DNA of 64,000 nt from Mantis religiosa. Lineage: Eukaryota; Arthropoda; Insecta; Mantodea; Mantidae. Of the stretch, positions 58,889-64,000 are shown piece by piece. Position 1 is the first letter of the stretch, and every line of letters begins with the position of its first letter. Both the position numbers and the translations under genes were made by a program. Under the pieces are notes generated by a model. The model was not told the origin of the DNA. It saw only the letters and a program-made list of their open reading frames with translations, and searched no databases. The stretch is taken from NCBI GenBank assembly GCA_030765055.1, contig CM060953.1, positions 179,158,709 through 179,222,708 on the forward strand. Reading direction: 5' to 3'.

Positions 58889-59809
58889 AACATTTATAAG
58901 TTCTTTAATAATCTTGCTGTATGGTTTTAACTACTATACATCCTACAAAGAAATGTCATCTTGAAGTTTATCTGAAATACAAAAAACAAAAATTAATAAT
59001 AAAAATAAAATAATAAAGCAGAGAGAATAATAAGCTTCTGAACCAACAGTCTGTAGAAAAGTGTGAATGCTACGCATCGTATTTTAATTGAAAACGAGAA
59101 GTAAAACAGCAGATGGTATTTCGCTTTACATTGTTTTTCTGCGCAGTTACGGTGCAGTTCGCATGCAACTGTTCCTTTGATTACTGCCGATGTTTTCAAC
59201 GTTCAACAACAGATGTTGGGTGAAATTAAATCAAGCGAAGGGCTCCTTTGAATCCAATGCAACCAAACACGCTTACGAACGCTGCGCCAGAAATCTGTCA
59301 GCGTTTCAGGTTCAAATTTAAAACCGACGTTTAAAAAAAAAAAAAAAAACCTGCGCGAATTGATGACGTAAGGTATGACTAAAGACGTGAAAACAAAGAG
59401 GGGATTTAATGGAAGAGCAAGAACATCTGCTACAGCTTATTTTTATCCCTTTTCTAAACTCAGGTTCTTAGTCATGGACTTAGGTGGAGGGCCGACTGGT
59501 TCTCAAACATCCTTTGATTCAACCCCCTCCCCCTTTCACTGTAGGAGGCGCCGTAATGCTGTACGTTCACTTGTTGTGCGTCTTATTTGAAAAGGATGCT
59601 CTTTTCCAGCTACAGTAGGCGAGTGCTGCCATCTACAATGACGGTTGGTTATTGGAAACTGACAAATAACGTAAATAAACTGCTTTCTTCTTCTGATATC
59701 CAAGGATTAGTCTAAAAGCCTGTTCCGTCCTCATTCAATTAGTCCCATATCTTCCTAGGGTGTTCAATTCACCTCTTTCTTCCAGGATTGTTAGGCTCTG
59801 CCTTTAATT
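58889..59809. other. No gene recognised
   Basis: AT-rich with an A-run at 59332-59350. Nothing recognised. Confidence 0.4.
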
Positions 59810-60058
59810 CAATGGTCATATCGACGGCCGTTCTTCTTTTGGGACATATCGCCTATTAACGAAGGTGTTAACTCGTAAGAGTTGGGTTGCAGGTGCTTTA
59901 GATTCTAATCATTAGATCACGTACACATTCGCACTCTCATTTATACTTGCAGACTCTGGAAAGAAGTGAAATGTTCTTGGTTGGAGATAAAAATCACCAC
60001 TTCCAGCCAGGAATCGAACCCGGGACCCCTGCTCTACTGACTGAACTACGGGGCCAGC
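59810..60058 (-). repeat. SINE F (putative), single copy
   Basis: The minus strand starts gggctggccccgtagttcag (A-box-like) with gtagagcaggggtcccgggttcgattcct, which carries a good B box (GGTTCGATTCC). The T-arm stem GGG/CCT is partly paired. The body past about 59990 is AT-rich and its end is a guess. A real tRNA is unlikely because the acceptor ends do not pair. Confidence 0.5.
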
Positions 60059-60239
60059 CCTGGGCCTTGTAATCATATGTTCTTCTCAATTTTGTTTATT
60101 CTCCATTATTATTTTATTTAACTCAAACATCCTTAGCTCTTTCTTATTTTATAACTCTTTATACAGCCTTTATAATTTTGTCTTAATATCCACGAATCAC
60201 TCGCATACATGAGTACAGCTACTGTCTTGTAGAACTTTT

Positions 60240-60478
60240 TTTTTTTTTAATTTACGTTCTCCAAAGTTAAGTCATATCTGACGATGACTGAAATGGGTGA
60301 AATGATGCTCAAATGAGTCCAGGATCCATGGAGCTTAGACTTACCTGGAATTATCTTTAATGATAAGGGAAAACCCCATAAAAACCTTATTCAGATACCT
60401 CGACCTGACCAACATTCGAACTCGAGACCTCTTGAACATGAGGCAGACACGCTACCATCTACGCTACATAGGCGGGCC
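60240..60478 (-). mobile_element. SINE A, full copy with target duplication
   Basis: A complete minus-strand SINE A with an A-run tail and a diverged B box (gacattcgaactcg region). The exact duplication tgtagaacttt lies at 60229-60239 and 60479-60489. Confidence 0.9.
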
Positions 60479-60489
60479 TGTAGAACTTT

Positions 60490-61550
60490 AGTATTGTATC
60501 TCTTTGTGTTTTATTTTGTAATGTTTTATATATTGTTGCACATATGTATTGGAATTTATTTATTTCGTTTTATATATCATTATCCACAGTAATGCTTACG
60601 TCACAAATATTTACAGTGGGAGACTTACTCTAAGGAAATTCCTTCAATACATATCTGACAGGATATTTGCCATAGTGTGTCATTTTTGTTTTATTTACAG
60701 ATACTTTTAAGTTATATTCTTTGCCTAATTGATATAAACAGTGCACTGATCACCAAAGATTCTCTTCGCTTACTTGTGTATTAACATCATCGGCATACAA
60801 AATATAGCTTTCTTAAATTCGAAATTCTCCAGTTTTATAAACTTAATTTGAAACTTCTACAATTATAAGTTCAAGAAAATCATTGCATATTAGTTGTTGT
60901 TATTCCTTGAATACTCTCAATCTTGAGATTATGGTATTTTGTGTCCTGTACATCTCTTAGACATAACCTTAAAGAGGTAGGATAAAGGTGAAGTAAAATA
61001 AGTGAAGGATATTTGTGGAATATCAGCAATGTTTCCAGCATTTGCCTATCGACCCGGGGAAACACCCGAAAAAAACTGCAGATTAGGATGGTCGGTCTAG
61101 GATTCAAATTCACCACTTCGCTCTATAGCATTTACTTTAATATCTGAGGTTCCCTGAGGAAAACCACACCTAAAAGTGATACTTCCGAAGTCGTGTTTGT
61201 GGGCGTTGAAGGAATTTCGAGAAGGACAATTGACTGTGATGGAAGGGCGCATCTCAACTGTCTGGAAACAAAACACTGATGAGAGACAAAAAGACCCTTA
61301 GCCGATGTGATGATTGGGAAGAGTAATTTTCCCGAAGAAAACACGTCTAACTGAAGCTCCAGGTACAGCAGTAAAAACTAGACCCTTGAAACTAGGGAAT
61401 TTAATTTGGTGCTGATACGTAACTCCGCCGTTGACAAGCTCCACCTTTCTACCTCCCTCTTTTGTAATTCCAGACACTGGACTGCCACTTTATTTACTTT
61501 ACGTCTTCAAAAATATGGGCGGAACAAAACACTGATAATAGCTATATATA
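60490..61550. other. No gene recognised
   Basis: AT-rich, nothing recognised. Confidence 0.4.
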
Positions 61551-61710
<160 letters not shown>

Positions 61711-61960
61711 ACCTAAATCATCCAGGAAGACTGAAAGCGCGTATTTTTGCTGAAATTTTGCAATGTAGTTTTTGGGTATAATAAAATACCTTCGTAATAG
61801 AAAAGGTAAACAGGTGATCATAACCACGACAACACAGAGTCGGCGTGTAGCTCCGTGTGCCAGGAAAACTTGTGGTACGTCAGAGAGACTACTAGCAACA
61901 CAAGAGGGTGGAAACAGCAAGGTAATAAACATTGAAAAGAAGTTATTTAAGTCAATTGAT
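61711..61960. other. No gene recognised
   Basis: Nothing recognised. Confidence 0.35.
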
Positions 61961-61985
61961 GGAAATTAATCATTTCTTCTCACCA

Positions 61986-62160
61986 ATGCCATTACCGGGA
62001 TTTGAACCACGGATCTTCCGGTTTCCGTCCAGTCGCTCTTACCCATTGACGGCAAATTGGCCATGGTAGCTCAATGGGTAAGAGCGACTGGACGGAAACC
62101 AGGAGATCCGTGGTTCAAATCCCGGCCATGGCATTCAATTTTTCAGGTTGACTATCCATT
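61986..62160. repeat. Head-to-head pair of SINE B cores
   Basis: A minus-strand core (61986-62049) faces a plus-strand core (62071-62134) across a 21-nt spacer. The arms agree in about 60 of 64 bases and could form one long hairpin. The right unit continues into the SINE B tail (caatttttcaggttgactat). The plus-strand core keeps A box TAGCTCAATGGGTA and B box GGTTCAAATCC. Confidence 0.85.
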
Positions 62161-62324
62161 GAGGAGAAGTGTTGCAGTGGTGCATTTGTGTAAAAGAAAT
62201 CGATTGTACGTTAGCATTGCGCTAATGAGTTTGGTGACAAAGAATTTGAAGCGAATTTTCGGCATGTCCACTTGTCACGTATTTGAAATCATCATCAGGT
62301 CATCTTATCTCAAAATGAATTTGA

Positions 62325-62456
62325 GATCTCTTGTGTTTACCGGGAAAGACTGTATCAACTGGAGAATTTAATATGCTGCCAACATGCTGCTTTGGTAGCT
62401 TATTTGGTTAGAGCAACCAGAAGATCCGTAGTTCAAATCACGGCTATGGCATTCTT
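62325..62456 (+). repeat. SINE B, partial
   Basis: The copy contains the upstream part (accgggaaagactgtatcaa) and a core with deletions (gttagagcaaccagaagatc, B box agttcaaatcacg). It stops soon after the core. Confidence 0.65.
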
Positions 62457-63058
62457 ATACTTTTGTCTAATTCTTTCTAGTTTTTAAATAGCATGTTTAT
62501 TCATTTTATCACTGGCTTGATTTAGAAAAAAAAATTCTCAAAAGGTATCCAACATTTCTAAGCTAAAGTGTAATAAATTAAACGCCGAATGAATTAGCAA
62601 GCCAAGTCAACGATTTATATCCTTAGGGATAAACTGGTTTGATCTTTAAAAGCTGCTTTGATGTACGCTGTCAAAAAGAATCCATGAGATTGTTTACAAT
62701 TGACATGCTTCACATTTATTATTCAGCAGTTTACCGGAAACCTTCGAGCGGATCTGGCCGACAGTCCGGAACACAGATACCTCTCAGTACAGCTTAGAAA
62801 ATGTTTTGTTTTAGCATCGCACAAGTGAAAGTTTACGGTTAGTCTGCTGATGTAGGCTTAAACAGGCCGACACTAACCAGTGTTACCAACACAATTTTGC
62901 TACAAAGATACAAATAACTATAATGAATATTATGATAATACAGGGTGCAATGATAATGTTGGTGATGAAGATGACACTGCTGTACTTGAGTAAAGTCTAT
63001 AGATATAATCGAACAAAATGGCTCAGGCTTTACTATCTGCGGCACACATTCGCCAGCA
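62457..63058. other. No gene recognised
   Basis: Nothing recognised. Confidence 0.4.
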
Positions 63059-63080
63059 TTTTTTTTGTAGTAATATATGT

Positions 63081-63651
63081 CCTCCAACGTTACGTCATAT
63101 CGGACGATGAATGGAATGAGTGAAATGATGCTCAAATGTGCCCAGGGTACGTGTAGCTTAGAGTTACCCGACATTCGTCTTTCAGGATAAGGAAAAACCT
63201 CCAAAGTTAAGTTATATCGGACGATGAATGGAATGGGTTAAATGATGTTCAAATGGGCCGAGGGTCCGTAGAGCTTAGAGTTACCCGACATTCGTCTTTC
63301 AGGAAAAGGGAAAACCTCCAAAGTTAAGTTATATCGGACGATGAATGGAATGGGTTAAATGATGTTCAAATGGGCCGAGGGTCCATAGAGCTTAAAGTTA
63401 CCCGACATTCGTCTTTCAGGAAAAGGGAAAACCTCCAACGTTAAGTCATATCGGACGATGAATGGAATGGGTGAAATGATGCTCAAATGAGTCCAGGGTC
63501 CGTAGAGCTTAAGAGTTACCCGACATTCGTCTTTTAGGATGAGGGAAAACCCCGAAAAAAACGTTATCCAGGTAACTCACCCTGACCGAGATTCGAACTC
63601 GGGACCTCTTGAACATGAGGCAGACACGCTACCATCTATGCTACCGTGTCG
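63081..63651 (-). repeat. SINE A with a fourfold tandem body
   Basis: Body units start at 63081, 63198, 63315 and 63432, exactly 117 bp apart, with a few differences between units. Only the last unit leads into a tRNA-like head (about 63580-63651, B box GAGTTCGAATC). The two middle units are nearly identical and carry shared variants (aatgggttaaatgatgttcaaatggg), so they arose by recent duplication. Confidence 0.9.
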
Positions 63652-63720
63652 ATTGCATTGGACCCATGATTTTTTCGGGGTATTTCCTCGAGTCTCTAGC
63701 CCAGGAAAAATTATTAAATT

Positions 63721-63725
63721 ATATT

Positions 63726-63799
<74 letters not shown>

Positions 63800-64000
63800 C
63801 AATAATAATAATAATAATAATAACAATAATAATAATATTAATAATAATAATAATATTAATAATAATAATAATAATAACAATAATAATAATAATAACAATA
63901 ATAATAATAATATTAATAATAATAATAATATTAATAATAATAATAATATTAATAATAATAATAATATTAATAATAATAATAATATTAATAATAATAATAT
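63721..64000. repeat. AAT microsatellite running off the window
   Basis: At least 280 bp of AAT, AAC and ATT units. From about 63890 the ATATTA step recurs at 63910, 63928, 63946, 63964 and 63982, an 18-bp higher-order period. The array continues past the window end. Confidence 0.95.

Noticed and set aside
62059..62134. Possible functional tRNA gene with both Pol III boxes and a GCCATGG acceptor stem
   Set aside because: The T-stem is mispaired, U33 is replaced, and the same core occurs at many sites with SINE-type flanks.

Overview
The window looks like gene-poor, repeat-rich DNA from an insect nuclear genome. I find no host protein-coding gene, no rRNA, no convincing functional tRNA gene and nothing prokaryotic. 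Almost every recognisable protein segment belongs to a transposable element and almost all are broken. The mix of several tRNA-headed SINE families, mariner/Tc1 elements, hAT, PIF/Harbinger, Jockey-, RTE- and I/R1-like LINEs, a Penelope-like element (PLE) with a GIY-YIG domain, and long AAT microsatellites fits a large arthropod genome. The SINE and LINE families remind me of polyneopteran insects (cockroach or termite type). That is recall and inference, not a database match.

Layout. 0-6 kb: part of an unclassified repeat (X), an LTR-like unit split by a SINE, and more copies of SINE family A, one of which ends in a 670-bp AAT array. 7.6-16.5 kb: SINE family B, tandem at 10.0-10.85 and 16.0-16.4 kb, a LINE RNase H scrap, a hAT C-terminus and a Jockey reverse transcriptase. 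17.7-28.4 kb: three mariner elements (two internally deleted), a LINE 3' end, SINE C copies, a foldback sequence and a Harbinger element. 29.6-31.9 kb: a Tc/mariner-like scrap, then a PLE that appears to contain a Jockey fragment. 32.7-41 kb: LINE tails, duplicated SINE B, repeat X with an LTR-like unit, a hAT remnant, a SINE C copy with clean target duplications, and an RTE-like LINE. 42-44.3 kb: a mariner scrap followed by a nearly complete Tc1 element with both inverted ends. 45-64 kb: further SINEs (one nested in another), microsatellites, a candidate solo LTR, a mariner with both ends, a degenerate transposase, a LINE tail, an inverted pair of SINE B heads, and a SINE A with a fourfold tandem body next to an AAT array that runs off the window.

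How the parts relate. These elements do not form a pathway. The order of events can be read from nesting: SINE A inside an LTR-like unit (817-1090), SINE C inside SINE E (49890-50138) and Jockey inside the PLE region. The points that seem least ordinary are SINE A subfamilies whose body is tandemly repeated with the same junction at two loci, a 670-bp AAT array lying inside the target duplication of a SINE, repeated tandem and head-to-head arrangements of the SINE B tRNA head, a hammerhead-ribozyme-like motif in the PLE tail, and an internally deleted mariner with inverted repeats of about 210 bp. Family names A to F and X are labels for this report only.
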